Position numbers and translations under genes: made by a program. A stretch of 64,000 bases of DNA from positions 2,082,501-2,146,500 of the forward strand of contig JAJHTX010000007.1 in assembly GCA_032164295.1 (NCBI GenBank). The letters are read 5' to 3'. Shown here in pieces: positions 24,701 to 35,442 of the stretch; the stretch's first letter is position 1; every line of letters begins with the position of its first letter. A model generated the notes under the pieces. It did no database searches. It worked only from the letters and a program-made list of their open reading frames with translations, and was not told the DNA's origin. Source of the DNA: Inonotus obliquus. Taxonomy: Eukaryota > Basidiomycota > Agaricomycetes > Hymenochaetales > Hymenochaetaceae.

Positions 24701-27378
24701 GACTTGGCGCTGACCGCGACGCACGGGATCTTCCACAGAATTAGCCCTAGAATATAGTGTTAGTTTTGACCTGACCTTCGTCTTTGCATACACAAGTGCA
24801 GTACTTGCCTTTGCCTGGAGTCTATGAGCGTTAGTGTGGGCTGTAACCTCGATCTATGACGATTGAAGCTGTCGATAGCAGCCAGAGCGGTAGTTCCGAC
24901 AATACGATGCTCCGCTTCCGTATAATCTGCAGACAAAGAGAAGATTCGTGGAATAGTCTAAGGAGCCGTTTCCGAATTCGTCAGAAGTATGAAGGGAAAT
25001 CTGCAATAGACTAAGCACCTGTAGTTGCGCTGCAAGTCCCAGAGGCAATACATTGTTTGCAATTTCCAATATCTCGCCAATCAACAAAGTCGCCTTCCGC
25101 GACAGAGTCGAACCAAGTGTCGTTTCTTCTAACATAGAAACCAGTGCCTATACCACCACCACAAACAAACTTCGGTTAAGATAAGCCACAGAAGCAGCGA
25201 CTGCACTTACGTCAATCAAACCCGCTTTCGTGAGTATCGCAGTCAAAAGTGCAAGATATTGGTCTGCTAGCCTCAATTTATCTGTCGTTTTAATTGGGCC
25301 TTCATTAGGTTTCGTGGAATGTGACGTTGGTCGATGCCGCCTGTACACTGCACAAGTTAAGAAAAGTAGAAAGTCAGTTACTCGACCAATCAAAGAAGTA
25401 ATCAGGATTACTTGTCAGTCGTCTTCCGTCAATGAACGTCTGGAACCACTCAGGCGTTTTGATGTTTAGGAGATCGAAGAATAAGTCAAGTATGACCTCC
25501 TAATTTCATAAGAATGTCAAGATCCATTACGACATATGAGTGCAAGGCAGCCCACTCACCCTCGTTTCGAGTGACGGTATTCGTAGTGTATTGATCAATG
25601 TTCGAATGGCTAGCATATCATCCAAGCAAAGATACATCAAGCCTGTCATACATTCCATGAGACATGTCAAGATGTATCGAAAAATAAACCATACGAACCA
25701 CTCCAACTTCGAAGAATGGTACAGACAACCTTGGCGGTACCTTGCATTCGCTCAGCATGAGCAGGGCCTTTACCATATGCATCCGTTATACCAGACAACG
25801 CGACCTATCGCAAACGGCTATTCGTTACCACTTGTGGGTAAAGGTTGCAAAGTAGCTTTGCTCACCTCCAGATCCGTCCCAGGGTGCATATATGCCCTGG
25901 TCCTCGGTCCGTCGATAAGATAGAGGAAGGCGGTAGCGAAGAGTGGGATAAGCTCTAGGGGCCCCTCAGATAGCGCGTTGAAGAGCACGCGGGTTCCATC
26001 CGACCAGGCCATCAAGTCGACATCAATCAACACTTTAAAAGGTTACACCAAGGTTAATCTTGATTACCAGAAAAGGGTAATGGACGCAAACAACTTACGG
26101 ATCTCCACGAGTGTTTCACAGCAGATCTGCCGGAGGGGATCTTCAGGATGTTCTGCTATGGCGATGAGAGCACGCATCACAGGTTCCGATAGTGGTACGC
26201 GTCCCAATCCGGCAAACATGTGAGACGCACGTCGCTCAGAGCCTACTTCGATTATCGTCCGGATAAACTTGATAACTTGCTCGCGCTCGGCAGCAAACTT
26301 ATTATCCCTCGAAAGCGACTTGACGATGTACCAATCCAAGGAATGCTCGAGGAGCTTTTCAACAGAGTCACGGTCTACTAAGGAGTGTCTGAGTAAACGA
26401 TATGCAATCGCGCGGGATTTGCTCGAAGCATGATCTGTTAAAGATGGAGACACGGCTGTGAAGAGTTCCTCCATGTTGATCTCAAAGCGCACGCGGACGT
26501 TGCGCTGCAAGACAGCAATCAAGTGACCCATCGTCTCCACACGCGCTTTCTCCATGTCCGCTTCCGTTGCCGGGGGAATGGGTCCGGCAGATGAAGAAGC
26601 TGATGTGGGTGATACAGTGTTTCGAGCATAGGAAAGTAAAGTCCTTAGGAGCGTTATTGCCTGTTGCTTTGCTGATCGGAAATCCTCTGAAAATGATGTC
26701 ATATCCCAATGATTATGCTTATCGGGAAAGACGGGCTTACCTCCGCCGTCGTTTCGTTGGCCGAGATGCGCAGCCTCTGGCCTTCGCTTTCCAGCCATGG
26801 GTGAATGTATACGTGCGGGTTTCTTACGTCGTGACAAAACTACTCAAACGTAAGCATATCTCCTAGCTGTAGACCTAATACACACACCTGTGTCTATTGC
26901 CTTGTTGATCGTATCAATCCTGTTTCCCGCCTGTTCGAGTTCTGTCTCGACGCGTGTCCGTACTGTATCCTACGATTCAAAATACACTTCAGGGACTCAT
27001 GAAAACATTGAATTGAAACATGATACGCACTGCCAAATCCATTCTTAAGAAGTTCTCTGCACCCTCCTTGAGTCTTGTTGCCTTCTCCAACATGTCTCTC
27101 AGCGTTTCCATCTGCTCCGCAGTTTCCCTTCCGTCCAACTCCGGGAACATTATCTCGATCTCATCCGTAAGAGAACCTGGTCGGTTATCCACAAGGGTCA
27201 CATTTGAAGGACGCGTAGATAGCGAACGAGCATTGCTGTCAACATTCACCCAAGACGAACCACTCGTCCCGGGTACTACAGTTGTACTTGCAGATTGTGT
27301 GATGTCGTTCGAAAGTCCACCATCGAGTGAAGGACGTGGAACAACGAGTCCACCGCCATCGCAATTATTTTCTGGCAT
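21743..27378 (-). CDS. Rictor/Ste16/Avo3, TORC2 subunit
   Basis: A many-exon gene, probably 1,400-1,500 aa; not every junction was resolved. Exon 1 (27031-27378) starts at ATG 27378 and, with exon 2 near 26890-26970, encodes an acidic helical segment like an HR1 coiled coil. The Rictor N-terminal armadillo-type domain follows (26064-26837) with Glu-His-Ser-Leu-Asp-Trp-Tyr-Ile-Val. The middle domain is near 24400-24800. The late conserved block lies at about 22600-23000 and includes Cys-Phe-Phe-Ala-Leu-Gly-Leu-Ile-Ser-Ser, then Tyr-Gly-Trp and Gly-x-Cys-Ile-Pro. The last exon (21743 to beyond 22387) ends in an acidic tail. Rictor is the defining scaffold of TOR complex 2, which activates AGC kinases at the plasma membrane. 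Its likely substrate kinase is at 55562-57740. Confidence 0.88.
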
Positions 27379-28198
27379 TCGTCCTGTTTCTTTCGGTCAG
27401 AGTCGAGTTCCCTGAGGCTTCTGTGCTTGATCCGCGTCGATAACGTTGCCTAAAAACCTGTAGAAAGCCACACGGAGTTAACGGGGACAAGTTTCCCAAG
27501 GGAGGAACGCGGGTCCGCGTTTCGGAACCGTAAGCTAGTTATATCTAGCTCCTTTTTCGAGATGACCTTGTTCAGCGAGGATATACCAGCGACTTAACGA
27601 CGAGGAAAGCGGGAGGTGGATTGAGGAGAAGGCTGAGGTATGTGAATTAGGAGCAAGCCGTAAGCAGAGAGACACCAAGCTAGGGAGGAGACACGCGAGT
27701 CGCGGCCGCGTGCCAGGCACGTGGTTGCCTTTGACCAACGCGCAATCCAATGTTACCAACCACCAACTTGATCGAGTCTCAATCAATTTTGATTTCATCA
27801 CCGGAAGGGAAAATGCGCCGTTGTTGGACCATGCCATATTACAATAGACGATCTGAGAGCCTTGGCTATATGCAGAGGTTTAGATAATAAGAATGGAGAA
27901 GGAAATAACGAGAAGGACTGGAATTAGGAATGTATACGGCGAAGCTTACATATGATACATGGGCGAATGTCAAAGTCAGAATTTGAAAGAGACTAATTAG
28001 CAAAGCAGAAAATCGCGTGCAAACAGAGTTGTTGAAGAAAGGATAGTATATGCGTTGTAAAGTGAAGCTAGAGTGGATATCCGATCCGAAAGAAAAGAGT
28101 CCCGGCTCTTTCACGGACAATGTACTAACCAAGGTCATAATCAAAAGCTCTACGATCGATAGCAGGATTTATAGTATGGTTGTATCATATTCTGGAGT
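27379..28198. promoter_or_regulatory. Upstream region of the Rictor gene
   Basis: About 820 bp between two genes on the minus strand. A CACGTG E-box lies at about 27718-27723. Short open frames on the minus strand (27535-27837, 27866-28144) show no motif. Confidence 0.4.
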
Positions 28199-30604
28199 CT
28201 AACTTGCTCTCCAAATGCGTCCAGACGCGAACTCGATGTGTGAGAGCTGAGGACAAAAACGTGACCATTGTTCGACGAGGTTCCGCTCCGAAGTGATACT
28301 TGCTTGCAAGTCCTCTTCTGATTTCTCCTCCTCTGGATCGCCTTCGTGCCCAGGTCCATCTGGGTCGGTATTAAGCGAGATCTCGAGACGCTGTAGGGAA
28401 TAATAGCGTGAAAGTGTGAGTGTTAGTTGCGTGTGGAGATCCTGAGGGTTAGTATTATTAGTTTTGCCCTCAGCATAAAAGCTTGCAAGAATACTTACAG
28501 ATTCGGAACCGCACCACCCGATAGTGAGCATTTCCAGTACTTCCCCTAGCTCCTTCCCAAGGGCAATAAGCAACCTCCCGATAGTTCGACAGTCTACCTT
28601 CGCAGTGCACCTGATTCTTAGCTCACGCAATGTCGATTTCTGCTCAGAGCCAACATTAGAAACCCCGGCTCGGCGAGCCTGCCGTGCAGCTTTCCAGCTG
28701 ACAGCTTTGAATTCTGTTTCCTCGCCTACGGAAAAAGCGGAAGGCAATGGTGTCGTTGCCAACGGAGAGGAAGGAGCGCTAGCAGTACCAAACCTTCGAG
28801 AATGCCGCGCTGCTCGCCAGTTCGTGGTTTTGCCCTCTTCGTATTGTGCTATAATCGGATTACTCCGAGCCTCGGCAAGAGAACGTGCCACCTCTGCAGG
28901 ACGCAAGCCTTCGTACAGACTCGTCGACAGTTCAATGTTGACTGCGCGCAAGGGGCGTCCCGGGACAAGCTGAGTTGCGAGTGTCAGTGGCGCACTAAGA
29001 CGAGTAAGGTTAGGTAGTAGTGAGGGAGGCGGCGGCTCCTTTAATTTCATCAACGACGCGTAAGGTGACAACGGTGGGACAGGCGGGATGAGTTCGTGCC
29101 CGGGAGTATTGGCTGGACTGGAGGAAGACGACGATGACGAAGATCCGTGACGGGATAGGGAATGAACGTTGGGCAAGCAAAAGACGTCTGGAAGGCTCAA
29201 TTCGCGGATTCCTGGGTGTAACTCAAGGAAACGTGCCAACACGGCTCCAAACGCAGTCGAGACCGTCGTGCGCCCAGCCAGTGTAAGCGACTTGAGTGAA
29301 GAGAGCGTGGGAGGGAGTGACGGGGCTGTGGAGGACGCCGGAGATGCGCCAGGGGACCGGGGTGACGACTGAGAAGGAAAGAAGGACTGTAAGATCGACT
29401 TGTGAGGTTGAAACAGAACCAGAGTCTCGAGATTCGGGATGAGAGGCAGAACGAGCGGAAGGACAAACTCTTCCGGTGATACGGAGATTGATACAATTGG
29501 CATTCGCCTGGGTATACTCCGTTTCGTACTTAGGGAGGAAGTCGAAGAGGAAGTTGGAGCGTGAATGCACACCCAGCGAATGCTTTTTACCATACTAGCA
29601 ATGTCAGAGTTAGAAGATAGGGTTTGGAAAAGTCGTCGGCGTCGGCGTTCGTCTTCCCCTATGTTGTCGGAATTGATGCTCGTATATAACGCAACACGAG
29701 CAGCATCCAAGAATTCGCGATTCGCGCTCGCAAGAGATGATAGGCTGTGTGGGTGACAGTAAGGCATAGCCAACTCAAGCACTTTTGTGAGCTCCTCGGA
29801 CGGAGCAGACGGCGGCTGTAATGACGGCTGGTAAAAAAGCTCCGCATTGCTATCGCTTTTTAGTGACTTTGTACGTTTCGTCGCTGGGCTCCCATTAGCG
29901 GTGATATCCTCCGAAGGTGGAGTCGGGATGAATCGGATTGCGGAAGGTGTCCTGGAGGCACTCCTCGATAGTGAATTCGTGAGTGATGCCTCGTATTCTT
30001 CCCGGACGTACGTCGAAAGATCGACGGAACTCGCTATTTGACCAAGACCAGAGGGTGGCCGAATCTCTGGAGATGGAGGGGACGGTGAACGAGATTCGTA
30101 ACGATAATTCCTTCTCTCGTCATTCCTATGTTTTTGGATAGGTTTTCCTCCTGCAATGCCCTCCATGCCATTCAGGATACCAGAGACTCTACTTCTCGAT
30201 GGCTTCGGAATAAATATAGAGGAAAGGGCTGCCCGAACATTCATCGACGATTTACGCTTGATGGAAGGTCGAAGTTGGCTCGCGTATGATACCTCAGATT
30301 CATGGCTGAATTCTGAGAGGTGAGTATTGGAAAGCGAATATGTAGTCGATGGTGGGGACGAAGGAAGCTGCTGGCCTTTCTGAGTCGGTTTCCTCTTCTT
30401 CGATAGTTTGCGCCTTGTCGTAGCTCTCTGCGAGTCACAAGACACGCTTTTATCATCTGATTGCTTTATGGCAGGTGCACTGATGGCCAGGGCGAAGGAG
30501 GCAGTCACATTCGGACGCGGCGTCTGTTCCCCAGAGGAGGGCGGTTGTGAGGAACCTAAACCGAACAGCGATAAACGTCGAGTATGCCTCCGTTTCACCG
30601 ACAT
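28199..30604 (-). CDS. F-box-like protein, Agaricomycete type
   Basis: The frame is open for 801 codons from ATG 30604. It contains an apparent 57-nt intron (28442-28498) with a GTAAGT donor, a CTAAC branch site and a CCCTCAG acceptor; splicing would give 782 aa. The first ~270 residues are Ser/Pro/Arg-rich. An F-box-like helix set follows, with Leu-Ala-Ser-Ala-Asn-Arg-Glu-Phe-Leu-Asp-Ala-Ala-Arg, then Leu-Tyr-Thr-Ser-Ile and Arg-Arg-Arg-Leu-Phe. The rest looks like a degenerate leucine-rich repeat region (Ser-Leu-Lys-Ser-Leu-Thr-Leu, Leu-Arg-Glu-Leu-Arg-Ile). Such proteins are thought to be SCF substrate receptors. The F-box is divergent, so the call is tentative. Confidence 0.65.
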   Translation of the reverse strand: MSVKRRHTRRLSLFGLGSSQPPSSGEQTPRPNVTASFALAISAPAIKQSDDKSVSCDSQRATTRRKLSKKRKPTQKGQQLPSSPPSTTYSLSNTHLSEFSHESEVSYASQLRPSIKRKSSMNVRAALSSIFIPKPSRSRVSGILNGMEGIAGGKPIQKHRNDERRNYRYESRSPSPPSPEIRPPSGLGQIASSVDLSTYVREEYEASLTNSLSRSASRTPSAIRFIPTPPSEDITANGSPATKRTKSLKSDSNAELFYQPSLQPPSAPSEELTKVLELAMPYCHPHSLSSLASANREFLDAARVALYTSINSDNIGEDERRRRRLFQTLSSNSDIASMVKSIRWVCIHAPTSSSTSSLSTKRSIPRRMPIVSISVSPEEFVLPLVLPLIPNLETLVLFQPHKSILQSFFPSQSSPRSPGASPASSTAPSLPPTLSSLKSLTLAGRTTVSTAFGAVLARFLELHPGIRELSLPDVFCLPNVHSLSRHGSSSSSSSSSPANTPGHELIPPVPPLSPYASLMKLKEPPPPSLLPNLTRLSAPLTLATQLVPGRPLRAVNIELSTSLYEGLRPAEVARSLAEARSNPIIAQYEEGKTTNWRAARHSRRFGTASAPSSPLATTPLPSAFSVGEETEFKAVSWKAARQARRAGVSNVGSEQKSTLRELRIRCTAKVDCRTIGRLLIALGKELGEVLEMLTIGWCGSESVSILASFYAEGKTNNTNPQDLHTQLTLTLSRYYSLQRLEISLNTDPDGPGHEGDPEEEKSEEDLQASITSERNLVEQWSRFCPQLSHIEFASGRIWRAS
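28442..28498 (-). other. Stop-free, frame-neutral intron
   Basis: The 57-nt segment has consensus donor, branch site and acceptor, yet is a multiple of three without an in-frame stop. Its retention would insert 19 residues. Confidence 0.65.
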
Positions 30605-30996
30605 CGTTGGATCAAGAAGCTCAAGACGGGGCGTCTAATCACAGTAAAAACTGCCTGCGGCTCTGACAATGTGCACGGTGATTAGACGGTCGTCTACTGT
30701 CGAAGAAAATGCGTTACTGCATGTGGAGTAATGTGCGTACCTGTAGTGAAGAGAACGAAATAAGGAACGTGGTATTGTAAAGGAACGACGACGAGCACAG
30801 GCGGGGTTTATTTACTTTGGGCGACAGTGACCTAGAGACGCATGAAAAAGTGAGAAGAAGAGGAGAGAGTCGGCGGAACTTGTTGGCGACACTGTTTGAG
30901 CGCGCTAAGTACGCCCGTAATTCGAGAAGAAAGTCGCGTGGAAATCCCAATATTTCGCGGCATTCCCCGATTCGTCTCCTCTTGCCTCTAACCGTC
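30605..30996. promoter_or_regulatory. Divergent promoter of the F-box-like gene and NDUFS4
   Basis: About 390 bp shared by two divergently transcribed genes. No strong motif was identified. Confidence 0.5.
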
Positions 30997-31765
30997 ATGT
31001 CCCTCCTTCGTGCAGTTCAACGCCGCGGCATGGCAGCCCGCAGCGTCAGATTTGCTGCCTCGAGCAATGCTCGTGCTCGTATGGAGAGTACAACCGCTGC
31101 ACCTCAAACGGGAGTTGAGGTCGCACAGCAACAGTCATCTGAAATCACAACAATTCCTCCCAAGGAACCTCTCACTGCAGATGTTATTAGCGGTGCACCA
31201 GGTGCGTTTCTCTCCGGCGACCGATAGAATGGAATTGTCGCTCATTGATGTTCCAGTGGAGCTGCGTCACCGAAGCGTACGAATCTATAAGCCGACCCGT
31301 AACACAATGCAGAGCGGTGGTAACAAGGGTGAGAAATGGAGAATCGACTTTGACATCCTCCAAGGAGGTGCGCGATGGGAGAATCCACAGATGGGCTGGG
31401 CCAGCTCGTACGTCTTTTGTAAATTTCTCGAATTAATATTCTCATTTTGAGTGATGACCCTTGGTACCCTGGTCTTGAAGTGCGGACTATGTGCAAGCTC
31501 TTCGGATGTCGTTCCGGTCAAAAGAGGATGCAATCCACTTCGCCGAGAAGCAAGGTGTGTTTCGTTACCCTTGATTCGAACCCTAGCTGATGTTGTTCTC
31601 AAGGATGGGACTACTATGTGTAAGGTCATCCTTTTCATTCTCAATACTTCGTATTCACTTCCTGTCTACAGACAACCTGAGACGGTTAAAAGAATACCGC
31701 CAAAGAATTACTCGGAGAACTACCTGTATAATCCCAACAAGCTTAGGATCCAAAAGACCAAGTAG
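30997..31765 (+). CDS. NADH dehydrogenase (complex I) 18-kDa subunit NDUFS4
   Basis: Five exons (30997-31201, 31257-31407, 31481-31554, 31604-31619, 31672-31765) give 179 aa. A mitochondrial presequence rich in Arg and Ala starts the protein. The NDUFS4 core follows: Val-Arg-Ile-Tyr-Lys-Pro-Thr-Arg-Asn, then Gly-Trp-Ala-Ser-Ser, Lys-Glu-Asp-Ala-Ile-His-Phe-Ala-Glu-Lys and Gly-Trp-Asp-Tyr-Tyr. It ends Tyr-Ser-Glu-Asn-Tyr-Leu-Tyr-Asn-Pro. NDUFS4 is an accessory subunit needed for assembly and stability of the NADH-oxidising arm of complex I. Exon 4 is a 16-nt microexon encoding most of Gly-Trp-Asp-Tyr-Tyr. A second in-frame ATG at 31030 is an alternative start. Confidence 0.95.
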
Positions 31766-32338
31766 AGTCTTCGTGAAGATCCACATAATCTACCTTGTCA
31801 TCTCGTGCTAGTCACTCAAGAAATCCACCAGGAATTGATGTTGTCGCGACACTCGTGATTTCGTACGTTTAGGACACTCGACAAAAGCTATCGTCCCTAC
31901 CAAGTCCAAGTCAGTGAATTATCTATGCCGTGATCGTCGCTGTGATCCTGGGCAACGAGGAATCTCTCCATCGAGCTGGTGACTCAGACAGAGCTGCGGA
32001 ATTGTGAAAGTCTTTTTGGCCTCAGCAGCATTTGAATGAACTCCCGGGGCTTCTGCGAGAACGTTAAGGCTTGCGTTGAACTCGCTTGCTTCTTTCGCTT
32101 TACCCTTCGAAATACTGTTCCCCACTTGAGCTCAGTGGGACAATGTTTGTTCTTACTAGGGCAACTGAGCTCATCGTGAATTCAGATCGAAATGGAACTC
32201 GATATTGTTATATAACGAAGTTCTGCCCATATAAACCAAGAACACCTGGAGGATAGCATAACAATGAACAACCAACTAATTAATCCATCCGCGATTAGTG
32301 AGAATAGACCGAAGACCAAAGAAACAAATCACTGTAAG
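31766..32338. other. Convergent intergenic region
   Basis: About 570 bp between the NDUFS4 and AN1/CaaX stop codons. A minus-strand frame at 31919-32125 reads Gly-Asn-Ser-Ile-Ser-Lys but has no ATG and no supporting exon. Confidence 0.5.
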
Positions 32339-33837
32339 TTACATGATAATGCAGTCTTTATCATCCTTAATACTCTGCTCTAGTTCCTTCAGTTTCTCCT
32401 CTTCCTGAGGGCTCAAAAGCTAAATGATAAACAGCGACAGGATTAAGATCATCTGGATGAGTGGTAAGTTGAAATGAATGAACTTACTCCTTTGGCTTGC
32501 CTTGCCTTCATGGCTCGGAGTTGGGATTTGCGTTCTGCAACGGCTCGTCTTCGAGGGCAATTATGAAAGTGTAAAGTATTATGGAGGGTTTGTATGATGA
32601 AAAGTAAAATAGAAGATTATGTATTTATATTGTAGTAAGGTGTGGAAGTGTTATAGCGATACAGTGGGAGGAAGCACGGTACAAGTGGAATCAAGAAGAA
32701 CCATCAAGCGCGCGTAAATAGAGGGGGCGGAACGAATCCATCGGCGTCAAGGAATGAAAGTATCGGTGCACAACGGCCAGTCGGCGACGAATTGGACGTT
32801 CCACCGATAGGTACAACATTCACAGTGTTATCAATAATTGTAGCGGGAGACATTGCCGCAGATTGAGAAACAGAAAGAAGTTCGTAACTGATACATTTTG
32901 AGAACTCTCTGAATCGATGCAAAGGAAAATGTACGCACCTGTCTTTAGAAGATATTGGAATCTTGGTTTTACTACTGGACCCTGTAGAAGTTGCAGATGA
33001 TGCACTTGTCGATGCTGTAACTCTAGGTGAGACTTGCGCTTGAACTCCTTGAGGAGTTGAAGAAGAGGAGGAATTGCCGAGATTCGTAGCAGCGAATGAA
33101 CGTTTGAGTGCAGCTATCGCCGAAGCACTTTTCGCCGAAGTCTGGGACGAGAAGTTAGCCAGAGACCTCGAATGGTTCTGCGCCGCTGAAGTAGTTATGG
33201 GTGCGGGTGAGTTCAAAGAAGGGCATTGATGGTCCTTGGGGTATCTATGCGGAGCACAGAACTGTTTCCGGCATTTCTGGTCAAGTTGATGCAAATTATT
33301 AATTAGCTATTCATGACACAGTCTACCAAATGATATGATGTGAAACTTACATCGCAAGTAATTGGCTGCCAAAGGGGCTTCTTGCAACGTGGCCACCCAC
33401 AGCTGGGTGTTGTGGATTTCTTGACGGCTTTGCCGGTCATGACTACACAGCTCTCATCAACATGTGCACCAAGTCTGATATTCGGGTCCTCTCCAGGTGG
33501 AATAGCTATGAGCTCAGAACAAAGTGGACCTAGATCCAAGCATCAACACACCAATCGCTTGTAAGCATAACAAAACGGACGAAACAGACGCACATTCAAG
33601 AGCTCTCCGATCAGCTGCAGTCGGGTCCCATTTCTCGCATGAGTGACTCTCCGGCATCCTATGATCCTGGCAGAAGCGTTTCTTGCAATGATCGCATGAA
33701 TATGGCAAATAGTCTACGACAGTACATCTCTGCTCGACAGCTGAGCACTTCTCGCCGATGTGTAGGAGTTCACCGTCCTGCCGTTCTGGAGCAACGGCAC
33801 GAGTAATGTTCGCGTTGGCTTGGTTGACGTAAGACAT
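32339..33837 (-). CDS. AN1-type zinc-finger protein with CaaX box (ZFAND2/Cuz1-like)
   Basis: Five exons (33594-33837, 33351-33529, 32939-33276, 32488-32548, 32339-32419) sum to 903 nt, 300 aa. Two AN1 fingers are visible: the first begins at Ile-Gly-Glu-Lys-Cys and runs to Phe-Cys-Gln-Asp-His-Arg; the second ends Phe-Cys-Ala-Pro-His-Arg. A Ser/Thr-rich linker follows, then a charged Arg/Lys/Glu helix, and the protein ends Asp-Cys-Ile-Ile-Met. Cys-Ile-Ile-Met is a CaaX farnesylation signal, as in human ZFAND2B. Related proteins bind Cdc48/p97 and the proteasome during proteotoxic or arsenite stress. I started at ATG 33837, the first ATG in a frame open further upstream. Intron 4 is 390 nt and unusual (see its own entry). 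Confidence 0.87.
32549..32938 (-). other. Long intron with an open alternative C-terminus in the AN1/CaaX gene
   Basis: This 390-nt intron joins exon 3 (ending Ser-Lys-Asp-Arg) to exon 4 (Arg-Ala-Val-Ala-Glu-Arg). From its donor the exon-3 frame stays open for 235 nt to a TGA at 32704-32706. Retention would therefore produce a 331-aa protein without the CaaX box. An internal acceptor near 32890 could give a related alternative terminal exon. Confidence 0.6.
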
Positions 33838-34142
33838 TGAGGATTTCTCTCCCAATCTGAGTCCTGCAGCGAGCTAACTGTGGTGGTATAAAGGAGAGAG
33901 ACGCGTCAGCGCTGTGAACACGCAAGCCCTGTAGCCAAGCGTGCAGTCGGTGCTGGAACGTTCGCGTGGATAAGTAAAATCGTCCCACGTGACTTAGTTA
34001 CTAATCATCCTAGATTTCGATTCGCGAGTCCATCGCGACTGTGACTCAGACTCAACATGGCCGTGTTGCGAACACGCTTCTGCCTCCTGCCACTTACCTG
34101 CGCGTCTTCGACTCCAGTTAGTCTGAAGACTTTGCTGAAAGA
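33838..34142. promoter_or_regulatory. Divergent promoter with a Cbf1/TFE-type E-box
   Basis: 305 bp between two divergent start codons. The sequence CCCACGTGAC (reverse GTCACGTGGG) near 33984-33993 matches the RTCACRTG core of Cbf1-like bHLH factors. Its role is inferred. Confidence 0.4.
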
Positions 34143-35442
34143 ATGTCGCTGGTGACCATCACTTTTGTACGTTTTGAAGAGTTCGTCACGTCTTCTCGAG
34201 TCTGAGCACAGTTCTTGCTTGGAATTTACTAGGTTAGACATGGCGAATCCACGGATAATTTGGTACGCTCTGATTTGATGACATATGAGCTTTAATCGAA
34301 CCCATACAAGAGAACTGTGTGGGCAGGATGGGAAGATGCGCCGTTGTCAAACCACGGTAAGTGTGATTTCGACACGACAGTCATTTTACTGACCAAGTGA
34401 TATTCAAGGAATGAATGTATGAATTAATACGCATAACCCTTGCATGCTCTGCTTCTGATGATACGTTTGCTTAAAGCAAGCAAGAGCAGCGGGCGACTAC
34501 TTTGCCTCCGCTAATACCCAGTTCACTGCGATCTACGCTTCGGACCTCAAACGGGCACACACCACCGCACAAGCGATCCTCAAGGCCCAATCAGATCCCA
34601 AACCACCCTTCACAGTCTCTCAGGACCTGAGGGAGCAGCATTTCGGAATTGCTGAAGGCAAGCCGTGGAGTATGAAAGTCGATGAGGGAGTCACACGCGA
34701 ACAACTTTATGCCCGCGAAATTTATCCGGTTATTTACAACCGTACGGATAAATTTACCGACGGTGAAAGTTTGAATGACTTGCAGGCTCGTGCCGAGAGG
34801 GCGGTGGGAGAGATTGTGATACCTCAGCTATGGAATGCCGCGAAGACAGGTCAGAAGGCGCATCTTGCCATTGTGAGCCATGGGTTGTGCATTAGCGAGC
34901 TTATAGCCGCATTGGTGAGGAGAGACAAAGATGTCCAGGCCGGAGCTCATGGAGGGAAATGGACCGGACTGATGAACACTGCTTGGACCCGTTTGACGAT
35001 TGACGTTGTCGTGCGTGGTTGTATTTCAAGTGTGGTACGCTGATCATTCAAGTTCAAGGCTATCCGTCGGGACACAGGGTTTGAAGGATGAGGCGACCGT
35101 CGAAGTTAATCCTTCCGAACCACCTCCATTAAAGGTCAAGGTCACCCATATCAACGAACATTCTCATCTGGAGAAAGTGGTGCGTGTCTTCTAGCGTCGT
35201 TGCAGAGAAAAATTGTTCTGACATTACCCTAGAAACGGCAACAAGGCGGCATTGGAAGCTCCGCTTATGACCCTGCACAGAAAGATATCCGAGCCTTCTT
35301 TGGTGGTGCTTCTCTCAATTCAAAGGAAACGAAGAATAACGTGGTGGCTCAGCCTCCTCCGATTGAGTTGGAAGAAGGACGAGCCGCAAGTAATGCCTTC
35401 GATGAAGTAGACGTAGTGACAAAAGACGATGACAAGCAGTAG
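34143..35442 (+). CDS. Histidine phosphatase (phosphoglycerate mutase-like) protein
   Basis: Six exons (34143-34166, 34233-34262, 34311-34356, 34481-35010, 35078-35179, 35233-35442) sum to 942 nt, 313 aa. The catalytic Arg-His-Gly-Glu is formed in exon 2, giving Thr-Phe-Val-Arg-His-Gly-Glu-Ser-Thr-Asp-Asn. The second catalytic His is in Val-Ser-His-Gly-Leu-Cys. Gly-Trp-Glu-Asp-Ala-Pro-Leu-Ser and Tyr-Ala-Ser-Asp-Leu-Lys-Arg-Ala match the fungal branch of the family, as does the C-terminal Lys-Asp-Ile-Arg-Ala-Phe-Phe-Gly-Gly. At the exon 3/4 junction the protein reads Asn-His-Ala-Arg-Ala-Ala-Gly, lacking the usual Gly-x-x-Gln. The substrate is unknown; such proteins are small-metabolite or protein phosphatases rather than glycolytic mutases. 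Confidence 0.88.

Noticed and set aside
31919..32125. Minus-strand frame reading Gly-Asn-Ser-Ile-Ser-Lys, resembling a myristoylation start.
   Set aside because: The initial codon is GTG, no ATG-containing exon joins in phase, and it lies in a convergent 3' region.
32704..33294. A continuous 196-codon minus-strand frame taken as a separate gene.
   Set aside because: Its first half is exon 3 of the AN1/CaaX gene (second zinc finger). The rest is the open part of intron 4 and is discussed as an alternative ending.
34290..34310. TCGAACCC in an intron resembles the reverse complement of a tRNA T-loop.
   Set aside because: No cloverleaf fits on the minus strand and the segment is a 48-nt spliceosomal intron.
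34233..34500. The histidine phosphatase gene first looked like a pseudogene with no RHG motif and clashing frames.
   Set aside because: Reading ATG at 34143 through a small second exon (34233-34262) restores Arg-His-Gly-Glu, and six exons sum to an intact 313-aa frame.
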